Part shown: positions 10,857-23,000 of the stretch, in pieces
How the letters are laid out: each line of letters opens with the position of its first letter
Position numbering within the stretch: position 1 is the first letter of the stretch
Source: Antedon mediterranea
Taxonomy: Eukaryota; Echinodermata; Crinoidea; Comatulida; Antedonidae
Reading direction: 5' to 3'
Length of the DNA stretch: 64,000 bases
Assembly: GCF_964355755.1 (NCBI RefSeq)
Contig: NC_092677.1
Location: 11,802,601 to 11,866,600 of the forward strand
Notes under the pieces: model-generated
Told to the model about the DNA's origin: nothing
What the model saw: the letters and a program-made list of their open reading frames with translations, nothing else
Database searches by the model: none
Position numbers and translations under genes: made by a program

Positions 10857-12640
10857 AAAACCGACCGACCGACATAGTGAGCTGTAGTGTCGCTTGCGTT
10901 TGCACGCGACTAAAAAATTACACAGAAAACAATCAGTATCTGCATAAATAAAACAATTAATTTATCAAAATGAGTAAACATTGGCTAATTTTTGAAAAGA
11001 AAAACCTAGAAAAGAAAATCAATATTATATTATAAAACATTAGCATAATTGTATCAAAACCTAGACAAACAGTCAATACTTATCCCCAAAATATTACAAT
11101 ATATTTATCAAACTAGCTAGGACAAAATTCAACATATGTAACCATTATAAAGTGTGTACGATAAAGCATTTTGTATATTTTGAGGGAAAAAAGGAAATGA
11201 TAAATATTTATTTAACTAGAAAAACTTTCAATATATTTATAAAAATAAAACTTTTTTGGGGGAAAACAAAACCCTAGAAAACCAAAAGGAAATGTGTTGC
11301 TGAAACGCCTCAAAAGAGCATGCTAGCCTAGGCTAAAAATGTTTAAAAGGGGATAACCTGATTGGCAGCAGCTAGCTATCAGTGAAGAAGGCAATAGGAA
11401 ATATGCACCTGATTCAAAAGGTTTTCCTTTGAATAATACAAAGAAAAAAACCACTGATAACAGGTTCCAAGAAAATGTTAAAATATTGGAAGTCATGTGT
11501 CCAGAAGGGTTAATATTTGGATGGACTGGTCATTGACCTCCATGGACCAGTCGCCAATTAGCCAATACCCCACTTGAAAATAAGCACATGGAATGTGCGA
11601 ACTTTGATTTTAAAAAGAGTAAAAGAAAATGTGCAGATGGCTAATGGAGATGAATAGAGATCATTTAAATATATTGATACAAGATTAACAAAAACTGGTG
11701 ATATTGGCTTAACATTTAATGAATATAAATTGATAAATTCTTAAAGTGAAAAACAAGAAAATGCTATATATGCAAAAAACGTTATTGAAATTAAATATAA
11801 AAGACTTATGACAAGAATTGAGCCATTTCTGTCAATAGAGTGGATTACATGCCAACAGGAGTGATGAGGGAGATGTAGATAGAGTCTATGAAAAGAAATA
11901 GACGATTTACTGGATTACTATAAAAAAGAAAATGGAACTTGGACAAAAAATGGGCAGAGGAGATAAATTAATGACATTTGCTAATAATTATAAGTTTGTA
12001 ATTTGCAAAATGGTTTTGCAAGGAAGAACAATTTATAGAGAGATACAAGAATGCAGTAACAAAATGCCATAGCTATCCTGGGGCTGATGTTGGTTCAGAC
12101 CACAGCATTGTTTCTATTATGATGAAGGATATTAAAAAAGAAGTGGAAACTTGAAGTCCTGGAGTTCGATGCCACTCAACAGGAAATTAGAATGCAAATA
12201 GATAAAAGACTAAAAACTGAAGGAACATGAAATAATGAAGAAAGTATAACAGTGCAATTAAGCATATCAATTATGCCAAAGGCTAGAAGCCAAAAATCCC
12301 ATGGATTACTGAAGAGATGATTTTTTTTACATATGGATGAGAGAAGGAAATGGTAAAATAAAACCAATTATCAAAGTCTTAACAGCTATGATAAATAACT
12401 GACAAGGTAAAGGAAGACTGGATTTCAGTAGAAAGTGTAAGGAAATTGATCAATAGAAAAAAGTTGCTAAAGCAATTAGGAGAAACAACAATATGGTTAA
12501 AATCAAAGATATGATTGAAAACAATCGTCCTGACACAAGCTTTGCTTTTTTGGTGACGCCACCATTTTGGAAATAAATGTTGATTTTGATTGATTGATTG
12601 AAACCTACAAAGATGTGAGAAACACAGACTGCAAGTATCA
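10857..12640 (+). mobile_element. Decayed RTE-like non-LTR retrotransposon (LINE)
   Basis: The region begins with a repeat-like CCGACCGACCGACATAG segment. Near 11585 the plus strand reads STWNVRTL, the usual start of an RTE-type apurinic endonuclease. Near 12075-12110 it reads GADVGSDHSIVSI, matching the conserved PGAD.GSDH motif at the end of that domain. Between and after these the frame is broken by many stops and frameshifts. The end has a TGATTGATTGATTG tail, as in RTE 3' ends. No intact reverse transcriptase remains. The 5' boundary is uncertain. Confidence 0.65.
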
Positions 12641-12764
12641 TTAAACATACTTCTATACTTTCGAAATAAAACACAGAGCAATGAATTTATTCAATTAAAA
12701 AAAAACTGATTAGCTAATGATATTGAAAATATCATACAAAATTGTAACAAAAAACCATTTTAAT

Positions 12765-13560
12765 TTGATAATAATAATGTACTATTAGTCTACTTACAGT
12801 TTAGCATGCAGTGTAATATCCTGTAATCCTGTTGCAGTAAGCCGATGATTTCTCTGTTGATCCGAGTGGCACTCACCAGTCCTAATACCTATATAAGAAT
12901 GCTGGAGAAGACATAGTATAACAATGCAATACTTGTCTTGTCTGCAATCTGTAGGCCTACAGTGGAAACATCTGAAAAGAGTGCTTGGGGGAAGAGGTAC
13001 ACATAATTAATACTATAATACTCACAGTTTTTGCAATCCTGAAATCTGATATTAATATCTCCAATGAGCTCCATTCTTCTGTTAATCTCTCTGACTTGCC
13101 CTGTTGATCCAAGTAGCACAAAAAGAAACCTATACCAAGACCTAAAAAGAAAGCTTCAGGAAAACAAATACTAGATCAATGCACTTTATACTTACAGTAC
13201 CTTGCAATGTCTACCACACTTATTCTGAATACATCCCCATTTCTAATTGAATATGGCATTGGTACAGCAACACATCTGCTGGAGAGTGCTAGGTAAAGAA
13301 ATACTGTAGTTATGACTGTACACATCATTACCTGTGATTGGTACCCAACTTTAAATGACAAGTTGCCATGTAGCATATTGGTTGTCTTCTCATGGTTAGC
13401 CATCGCAATTCTTCAGGACTCCTACCACCTTGATATGAGTGACACAAACACCTATATCATCAAGATCTAATACAGATACTGGAGAAGAAACAAATAGTAA
13501 AATAATGCACATTTATAACTTACCTTACTCGATACTTACCATAAACCAATAAACACCTCA
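12765..13560 (-). other. Three diverged repeated blocks, unrecognised
   Basis: On the minus strand three segments near 13090-13150, 13030-13090 and 12800-12895 resemble each other (GTTGATCCRAGTRGCAC and similar on the plus strand), each next to ACTTACAG-like sites. They could be diverged exon duplicates or a repeat. Open frames of 75-76 codons (12889-13119, 13176-13403) match no family that I know. No function is claimed. Confidence 0.25.
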
Positions 13561-14127
13561 TTTATGTACAGTCTGCTCTGGCATTAGTACTTCATAAAAA
13601 AAAAAAGAGGAATAACATTTTCAAAAAATATTTTCAGTTCCTTGTTTTATTAGTCTTACTTGGACGCTGTCATACAAACTCAAACATCTAGTCCAGAAGC
13701 AACAAACAAAGAAAAACACACATCTCGGTCGGAACACACCGATGCCAATCTGAAATGATAAAAGTATCGTTCCCACAGAGGGTATACATATATACATATT
13801 TTTTTGTGATTATTAAAATTGAGAAAGGCATCAGCAAATGGTTTTTATTGTTACAAAAGTTTGGAAATTAGTTAATTGAAGATGATGCCTAAATACAAAT
13901 ACTACCACTCCTGCCACTCTCCAACTCACTTTTACATTGTAATCTAAATTAACTACCTAGACTAATTGAAGTAATTTATTTAGTTAAAATTGTAGTAAAA
14001 TCCTAACAATCCTACGCACAATATAATCAACACTGTCCTCAAATTGTATTTACTGACAGTTCACAATATTTATAGTCACCGAAATAAAATGTTAAACCTA
14101 TAATTTAACATTTAAAATTAAAAATTA

Positions 14128-16700
14128 AAACCGTAGACACATTTTTCAATATTTTTTTATTCTCATTGTATTGTGATAATGTATTGAAATAAAGACAAAG
14201 ACACATTTTTCAATATTTATTTATTCTCATTGTATTGTGATGATGTATTAAAATAAACACACAGACACATTTTTCAATGATATTTATTTATTCTCATTGT
14301 ATTTTGATGATGTATTGAAATAAACACACAGACACATTTTTCAATATTTATTTATTCTCAATATATTGTGATGATGTATTAAAATAAACACACAGACACC
14401 TTTTTCAATATTTATTTATTCTCAATATATTGTGATGATGTATTGAAATAAACACACAGACACATTTTTCAATATTTATTTATTCTCAATATATTGTGAT
14501 GATGCATTAAAATAAACACACAAGACACCTTTTTCAATATTTATTTATTCTCAATATATTGTGATGATGTATTGAAATAAACACACAGACACATTTTTCA
14601 ATATTTATTTATTCTCAATATATTGTGATGATGTATTAAAATAAACACACAGACACCTTTTTCAATATTTATTTATTCTCAATATATTGTGATGATGTAT
14701 TGAAAAAAACACAGACACAATTTTCAAGTTTTGTGAATGAGGAACTAAATTTATCTTCATTTGTAAATATATAAAAAACATTTACTTTGAAATTAATTGA
14801 ACCGTTTCGGCTAACATCAAATAAATAGAACTTAATTCTCAATATATTTTGATGATGTATTGAAATAAACACACAGACACATTCAATATTTATTTATTCT
14901 CATTGTATTGTGATGATGTATTGAAATAAACACACAAACACATTTTTCAATATTTATTAATTCTCAATATATTTTGATAATGTATTGAAATAAACCACAG
15001 ACACATTTTTCAATATTTATTAATTCTCAATATATTTATTTTCATGATGTATTGAAATAAACACACAAAACACATTTTTCAATATTTATTTATTCTTAAT
15101 GTTTTGTGATCATGTATTCAAATAAACACACAGACACATTTTTCAATATTTATTTATTATCAATGTTTTGTGAATGATGTATTGAAATAAACAGACAAAC
15201 ACATTTTTCAATATTTATTTATTCTCAATATATTGTGATGATGTATTGAAATAAACACACAGACACATTTTTCAATATTTATTTATTCTCATTGTATTGT
15301 GATGATGTATTGAAATAAACACACAGACACATTTTTCAATATTTATTTATTCTCAGTATATTGTGATGATGTATTGAAATAAACACACAGACACATTTTT
15401 AAATATTTATTTATTATCAATGGTTTGTGAATGATGTATATAAATAAAACACAGAAACATTTTTCAATATTTATTTATTCTCAGTATATTGTGATGATTT
15501 ATTGAAATAAACACACAGACACCTTTTTCAATATTTATTAATTCTCAATATATTTTGATGATGTATTGAAATAAACACACAGACACATTTTTCAATATTT
15601 ATTTATTATCAATGGTTTGTGAATGATGTATATAAATAAAACACAGAAACATTTTTCAATATTTATTTATTCTCAGTATATTGTGATGATGTATTGAAAT
15701 AAACACACAGACACATTTTTTTCAATATTTATTTATTGTCAATGTTTTGTGAATGATGTATTGAAATAAACACACAGACACATTTTTCAATATATATTTA
15801 TTCTCAATGTATTGTGATGATGTATTGAAATAAACACACAGACACATTTTTCAATATTTATTTATTCTCAATGTTTTGTGAATGATGTATTGAAATAAAC
15901 ACAGACACATTCTTCAATATTTATTTTGTTAAATGTTTTGTGAATGAGTAAGTATATTTATTGTCATTTGTAAATATATAAAAAAAACATTTACTTTGAA
16001 ATTAATTGAACCGTTTCGGCTAACAACAAATAAATACAACTTAAACTACATGGTGAAACTATCCCCCACCGGACACCATTCCGGTATTTCGAGGTTTCGG
16101 GAAAGTACAAACCTAATGTAAACATGCGTCATTGAAATAAACACACACAAACACATTTTTCAGTATTTATTTATTCCCAATGTATTGTGATGATGTATTG
16201 AAATAAACACACAGACACATTTTTCAATATTTATTTATTCTCCATATATCTTGATGATTTATTGAAATAAACATACAGACACATTTTTCAATATTTATTT
16301 ATTCTCAATATATTTTGATGATGTATTGAAATAAACACAGACACATTTTGAAATATTTATTTATTCTCAATGTATTGTGATGATGTATTGAAATAAACAC
16401 ACAGACACATTTTGAAATATTTTTTTATTATCAATATATTTTGATGATGTATTGAAATAAACACACAGACACATTGTTCAATATTTGTTTATTCTTAATG
16501 TATTGGGATGATGTATTGAAATAAACACACAGACACATTTTCCAATATTTATTTATTCTCAATGTTTTGTGATGATGTATTGAAATAAACACACAGACAC
16601 ATTTTTCAATATTTATTTATTCTCAATATATTTTGATAATGTATTGAAATAAACACACAGACACATTTTGAAATATTTATTTATTTTCAATGTATTGTGA
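14128..16700. repeat. ~64-bp AT-rich satellite array with interspersed inserts
   Basis: About 38 copies of a ~64-bp unit: CACACAGACACATTTTTC, AATATTTATTTATTCTCA, then ATATTGTGATGATGTATTG and AAATAA. Two inserts of about 100-150 bp at 14730-14845 and 15930-16080 share AATTGAACCGTTTCGGCTAAC and interrupt the array in the same way, so they mark a higher-order or older repeat structure. No genes are present. Confidence 0.93.
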
Positions 16701-18000
16701 ATTTTTTTTTTGTGGAGGGTCGAGGGATAAAAATGAAAAAAATAAATAAAAATTGTAATCATAACTGAATGAAACACCAGGAAAAACCATCTCCAGAACA
16801 TGAACAAAAAAAACATCTAGGCCGGAAGCTGTAAAAGTGTCTTCACAGGGACAGGATAGCCATAGACCATCAAACCTGAAAGATAGTACCAGCTGAATGT
16901 AATGCTTTAATAATATTAATATTCAAATAACAAAATATTATATTCACATTGTTAGATGCAAGACTCCTGTTTAGAAAAACATAATACAGAATTCCAGTTG
17001 CCAGTGTTCACTGCACAGCAGTAAAATAATAATTCAGATAGGGTATAACATAACATTATGGTGGTAGGATTCAGGTCGCTCTAAATTAAATTAATTTTCT
17101 CCGTTTTAAAACACAGTAAAGAAAATACATGGAAAGGCAGGAAGGAACCTTACAGTATTTGGGAAAACTACAGTATAGCTTCAGCTCAATTATTTACAAT
17201 GTATCTATAAATGATGTTTCAGGATGTTAGACAATAGGTCTTTTGTTATTTAAACTTTGACCCTTGGCTTGTGCTACTTAATTAGTTGTTGTTTTATATT
17301 TTATTCATTGGACTTGATAATGACCCCATGATGGAGTCGAAACGTCGTTCTCTTTTAAGTGTTATTTTTATATTATGTTTCAGAAAGTGTTGCTAAAATG
17401 ATAACAAAATAATCTTATAAATTTCACTGGAATGGAAAAAAAGAAAAAATAAAAAGGAAAAAATTAATTGGTAAAATAGTTAATGGTGGCATTAATATGT
17501 CTGATTTTTCTATTCAAGTAAAAGCTTTCAAAATCTCATGGGTAAAAGTAAAAAAAAATTTTTTTAAAAAGCATGTAAAATGGAAAATATTTCCTTTGTA
17601 GTACATAAATAAGATATGAAATGAATTTATGGTATTGAACATGTCAAATTTGAATAATAATAATAAGTGCAGTTATTTTTTAAATAAGATGCCTTTATTT
17701 TATTCACATGTAATAAACTGTTGTGCAAATGTTAAGCATAATGTAACATCATGTAATGATGTTATGCAAGAAAACCTGTGAGGAAATAAGGAAATTGTAT
17801 GAAAAACTAAGCTTTTTTAATAAAATAAATGATTTAGTCAAAATCTATAGACATATGCACCCAGCTGAAATTCTGTTACAGTTATTTAAAACTTTTTAAA
17901 GAAATATTTTAATGATGAGTTGTATAATTTATATTTATTGATATGGGAAACTTAACATATAAAAAAGAAATGTATGTATATTATATATTATAAAATTAAT
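16700..18000. other. AT-rich intergenic DNA, no gene seen
   Basis: Nothing coding was recognised. The only structured item is the hammerhead-like motif at 17311-17352, listed separately. Confidence 0.5.
17311..17352 (+). ncRNA. Possible hammerhead-ribozyme relic (Penelope-type element)
   Basis: The segment holds TTGATAATGAC, then CCCATGATGGAG, then GTCGAAACGTCG. It resembles a hammerhead core CTGATGA / stem II / GAAAC, with GAC pairing to GTC and CC to GG in stem II. Two core positions differ from the active consensus (CT to TT and GA to AA), so it is probably inactive. Such motifs mark Penelope-like retroelements in many animals. The assignment is tentative. Confidence 0.35.
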
Positions 18001-18004
18001 TTTC

Positions 18005-18062
18005 AGAATATCACTCAGGTGGTTCAAAATTAATGTTTGCCACCTGTGGTGTTGTATTATAT
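18005..18062 (+). repeat. Divergent copy of the hairpin found in the tRNA array
   Basis: After a TTTTCAG, the sequence ATATCACTCAGGTGG, a loop with AAAATTAATGTTTG, and CCACCTGTGGTG form a hairpin. It aligns with the hairpin in the 364-bp units at 35.9-37.0 kb (ACATCACCGGGCGG, loop with GAATTAATGTTC, GCCTGATGTG). The loop core AATTAATGTT is kept while both arms change. Confidence 0.55.
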
Positions 18063-19470
18063 ACTGTAAATGCAAAAACAAAATAAGAGAAACAAGAACG
18101 GATTGATTACAAAGAAATGTTTATTCAAAATAAGTATATAGCAAAATTATGAAGTGAATCTCACAAAAGAGAAAAATAAAAAGTTATATTTTCATTAAAG
18201 ATAATGAAAATCAACAAAAAAATTCCATGCGTTTAATTAACAAATATACGTCTGTCCTTGATACTCTACTGTTCTGGGCAGTCACATTATCGTACACTAC
18301 CCACCGTCAACCATGTGACCGTGTGACGTAGACGTACGCTCGCCTCGTGCTTTAGTTGGTGAGTGGCGATTTGAGTGGCTTTCAACATAACAAAATAATT
18401 CATACCTACCTGAATAACTTATCAATACAAATTATACGTAATAAAATACATTTAATTGATATTTATTAATTATTTTATTCAAAGTTTCAACAACCGTATG
18501 CCTATACAAAACACAAATAGGGTACGTAAAATAAATATCAGCGAAAACAAAATCTGGAAACATGGCGAGTCATGGCGGCATGTGTGTCGTACTGACTGGT
18601 TTACTTTCTTTAAAAATTATCTGAAACTCTATTTTTAACTAACAAAATTAGGACGATCTGAATTTGGAATTGGATCATAAATGAATGCAAACAATGTGTA
18701 AATCAATTGATTATCGGGATAATAATATCAGCGAATACTGAATAATTGTTTAATTATTTTAATTATTTTTCTTTGTAATTTGTTCTGAACACACCAAGTT
18801 CAGTGTGTTGAGTTCTTCTCGAACCGTAAGCCCCGCGCCCGGATGGTGCCAACGGCATGGCTTCGGGAACCACATCAAACTAAAACTTGATTTCGGATTG
18901 TACTTTAGTGTTTTAGTGAAATAAATTATTAGCTATTATTCTTGGTTGTTCTTCAGTACAGCTGATGCAATATTTACGTTCGATTTGCGTATATTTTCGA
19001 AACAAAACATCTAAACTTACCTGCATCTCACTTCGCCTCTCGTGCTGTCTAAGTAGTCTGAGACGGTAGGACAGAACCCGTATGTTAGATTGTCTGGGTT
19101 CTTTCCCGCTATCTATTTTTTTTCAATAACCTTTGAACTTGTTTAAAAATATAATATACAACAATAAATATGTTAAGCCCTCACTAATTTATCCCACCTT
19201 TTGTACGCCAATATTTGTACATAACATGGTTAACCGTACGAGTCAGTAGTGGTAACAATTTAATATGTTCTAATTTAATTTATACTATTTCTCAATGTAC
19301 TTTCTAGATACAATGTATTCATTCGGACTACTGTAATTCTAAGCTTGGTGGTCCGTCCAAAAAAGTTTGAGCCCGTTAAACTATAGGGGGCTCACTCGTA
19401 AGTATTAAAAATAAAAAGTTAGTTAGTCATCTATGGAACGCCGTTTACGCAACATTTCGATGATATGAAT
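18063..19470. other. Non-coding stretch with a small CpG-rich patch
   Basis: No gene was identified. Two patches stand out against the AT-rich background: 18250-18370 (several ACGT and CG sites) and 18785-18895 (GTAAGCCCCGCGCCCGG). Either could be a promoter or first exon of an unseen transcript; no supporting exon was found. Confidence 0.3.
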
Positions 19471-19479
19471 TTTAAGTGA

Positions 19480-19665
19480 ATGAAATGCATCGATATGAAT
19501 TGAATGGCGCGATATATGAATGAAATGTTTTGAATTGAATGCTTTGAATTGAATGTTTTGAATTAAAGGTTTTGAATGAAATTTTTTGAATGAAATGTTT
19601 TGAATGAAATTTTTGAATGAAATGTTTTGAATGAAATGTTCTGAATTGAATGTTTTGAATAATAA
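19480..19665. repeat. TTTTGAATGAAAT-type minisatellite
   Basis: Tandem 13-16 bp units of GAATGAAATGTTTT and GAATTGAATGTTTT. Open frames across it on the minus strand are low-complexity artefacts. Confidence 0.85.
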
Positions 19666-19844
19666 TAATAGTATTTTTAAAAGTGTATATTTTGGCCATT
19701 TAAAAAAAAATCCCTGTATGGGAAATGGCAAAATTTCGTCTTTTTTAAAATAAATAGTTACTATAGGTCTATAAGATGATAATAAAGCAATATATAGCAA
19801 TATTATTACATAATAATAGTATTTTAAATGTGTGTTTTTAAATT

Positions 19845-20075
19845 TAAATTATTATGCGATAAAACTGCTCTATGTGATCATATATTGCTTTATCATCATC
19901 TTATAGTACCGTAGACACTAGTTTTGTCGAATAATAGTAGGGATTTTTTCACAAAATGGCTAAAATATCAAGTTTTTAAAAATCAATTATTATGCGATAA
20001 AACTGCTATATATGATCATATATTGCTTTATCATCATCTTATAGTACGATAGACACCAGTTTTGTCGAAAAATAA
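19845..20075. repeat. Two direct copies of a ~125-bp repeat
   Basis: The block with TTATGCGATAAAACTGCT and CATATATTGCTTTATCATCA occurs at about 19850-19940 and 19985-20070. The junction TTTTGTCGAAAAATAAAAGG at 20058 leads straight into the 284-bp satellite, so this is probably its degenerate flank. Confidence 0.7.
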
Positions 20076-23000
20076 AAGGGTCGAAAATTTGCCATATTTG
20101 AAAAAAACCACTATATGGTTATTATAGCTCAATTGACATGCGCAGAACCCATTATTCGGCTCTGCGCATGTTTATTATGCAATAGTAACCATTTACGTCA
20201 AAAAATAAAAGGGTCGAAAATTGGCCATTTCTCGAAAATTTTCCTGTACTATAGTACAGGGATTTAACAAAAAATGGCAAATTTTCGACCTTTTTATTTT
20301 TCGATAAAACTGGTTACTATAGCACAATTAACATGCGCAGAACCCATTAGTCGCCTCTGGGCATGTTTATTATGTTATAGTAACCATTTATGTCAAAACT
20401 GGTTACCGTAGCACAATTGACAGGCGCATAACCCATTATTCGTCTCTGCGCATGTTTATTATGCAATAGTTTATTTATTTATTTATTTATTTATTTATTT
20501 CCTTTATTGCATCAAGTAAGAAGCAGTGATGAAGTTGACATAAATATAATAGTAAATATGTAAACACATAGTATAACACAGTCCAAACAAGTAATACTAA
20601 AATAAATTATAGTCCACAAATCAGTCTTTCAATGGCCATAATAGTACATCCAGTAACACAAACCAATAGGGGTTCACAATTTGCTTATCATAACTCAGTT
20701 ACTGATCATTCACCAATCATTGAAAACTCCGTGGAAAGTAATTAAGTTTTTTGTGCGTTGTGTCCGGACTTTGGGGAGGGTGAACGATCTAACGCGTCGG
20801 AGCTGATGGTTGTGTGTGGGAGGTTTAGGTAAGTAACCATTTATGTCAAAAAATAAAAGGGTCGAAAATCGGCCATTTTTCGAAAATTTCCCTGTACTAT
20901 AGTACAGGGATTTTCCACAAAATGGCAAATTTTCGACCTTTTTATTTTTCAATAAAACTGGTTACTATAGCAAAATTGATATGTGCAGAACCCATTATTC
21001 GCCTCTGCGCATGTTTATTATGTTATAGTAACCATTTATGTCAAAACTGGTTACTATCGCACAATTGACATGCGCAGAACCCATTATTCGTCTCTGCGCA
21101 TGTTTATTATGCAATAGTAACCATTTATGTCAAAAAATAAAAGGGTCGAAAATCGGCCATTTTTCGAAAATTTCCCTGTACTGTACAGGGATTTTCCAAA
21201 AAATGGTAAATTTTCGACCTTTTTATTTTCCGATAAAACTGGTTACTATAGGACAATTAACATGCGCAGAACCCATTAGTCGCCTCTGGGCATGTTTATT
21301 ATGTTATAGTAACCATTTATGTCAAAACTGGTTACTATCGCACAATTGACATGCGCAGAATCCATTATTCGACTCTGCGCATGTTTATTATGCAATAGTA
21401 ACCATTTATGTCAAAACTAGTTACTATCGCAAAATTGACATGCGCAGAACCCATTATTCGACTCTGCGCATGTTTATTATGCAATAGTAACCATTTACGT
21501 CAAAAAATAAAAGGGTCGAAAATCGGCCATTTTTCGCAAATTTCCCTGTACTATAGTACAGGGATTTTTCAAAAAATAGCAAATTTTCGACCTTTCTATT
21601 TTTCGATAAAACTGGTTACTATAGCACAATTAACATGCGCAGAACCCATTATTCGTCTCTGCGCATGTTTATTATGCAATAGTTACCATTTATGTCAAAA
21701 AATAAAAGGGTCGAAAATCAGCCATTTTTCGAATATTTCCCTGTACTATAGTACAGGGATTTTCCAAAAAATTGTAAATTTTCGACCTTATTATTTTCCG
21801 ATAAAACTGGTTACTATAGGACAATTAACAAGCGCAGAACCCATTAGTCGCCTCTGGGCATGTTTATTATGCTATAGTAACCATTTATGTCAAAACTGGT
21901 TACTATAGCACAATTGACATGCACAGAACCCATTATTCGTCTCTGCGCACGTTTATTATGCAATAGTAACCATTTATGTCAAAAAATAAAAGGGTCGAAA
22001 ATCGGCCATTTTTCGAAAATTTCTCTGTACTATAGTACAGGGATTTTTCAAAAAATTGTAAATTTTCGACCTTTCTATTTTTCGATAAAACTGGTTACTA
22101 TAGCACAATTAACATGCGCAGAACCCATTATTCGCCTCTGCGCATGTTTATTATGCTATAGTAACCATTTATGTCAAAACTGGTTACTATCGCACAATTG
22201 ACATGCGCAGAACCCATTATTCGTCTCTGCGCATGTTTATTATGCAATAGTAACAATTTATGTCAAAAAATAAAAGGGTCGAAAATCGGCCATTTTTCGA
22301 AAATTTCCCTGTACTATAGTACAGGGATTTTCCAAAAAATGGTAAATTTTCGACCTTTTTATTTTCCGATAAAACTGGTTACTATAGCACAATTAACATG
22401 CGCAGAACCCATTATTCGCCTCTGCGCATGTTTATTATGCTATAGTAACCATTTATGTCAAAACTGGTTACTATCGCACAATTGACATGCGCAGAACCCA
22501 TTATTCGTCTCTGCGCATGTTTATTATGCAATAGTAACCATTTATGTCAAAAAATAAAAGGGTCGAAAATCGGCCATTTTTCGAAAATTTCTCTGTACTA
22601 TAGTACAGGGATTTTCCAAAAAATGGTAAATTTTCGACCTTTTTATTTTCCGATAAAACTGGTTACTATAGGACAATTAACATGCGCAGAACCCATTAGT
22701 CGCCTCCGGGCATGTTTATTATGTTATAGTAACCATTTATGTCAAAACTGGTTACTATCGCACAATTGACATGCGCAGAACCCATTATTCGTCTCTGCGC
22801 ATCTTTATTATGCAATAGTAACCATTTATGTCAAAAAATAAAAGGGTCGAAAATAGGCCATTTTTCGAAAATTTCCCTGTACTATATTACAGGAATTTTC
22901 CAAAAAATTGTAAATTTTCGACCTTTCTATTTTTCGATAAAACTGGTTACTATAGCACAATTAACATGCGCAGAACCCATTAGTCGCCTCTGCGCATGTT

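Noticed and set aside
12889-13403. Two frames of 75-76 codons as exons of a gene
   Set aside because: Splice-like sites are present, but no family resemblance and no joinable frame was found; listed only as unrecognised blocks.
14128-16700. TGATGATGTATTGAAA in every 64-bp unit as a hammerhead core
   Set aside because: Only six nucleotides separate the two core parts, too few for stem II, and no stem I or III pairs.
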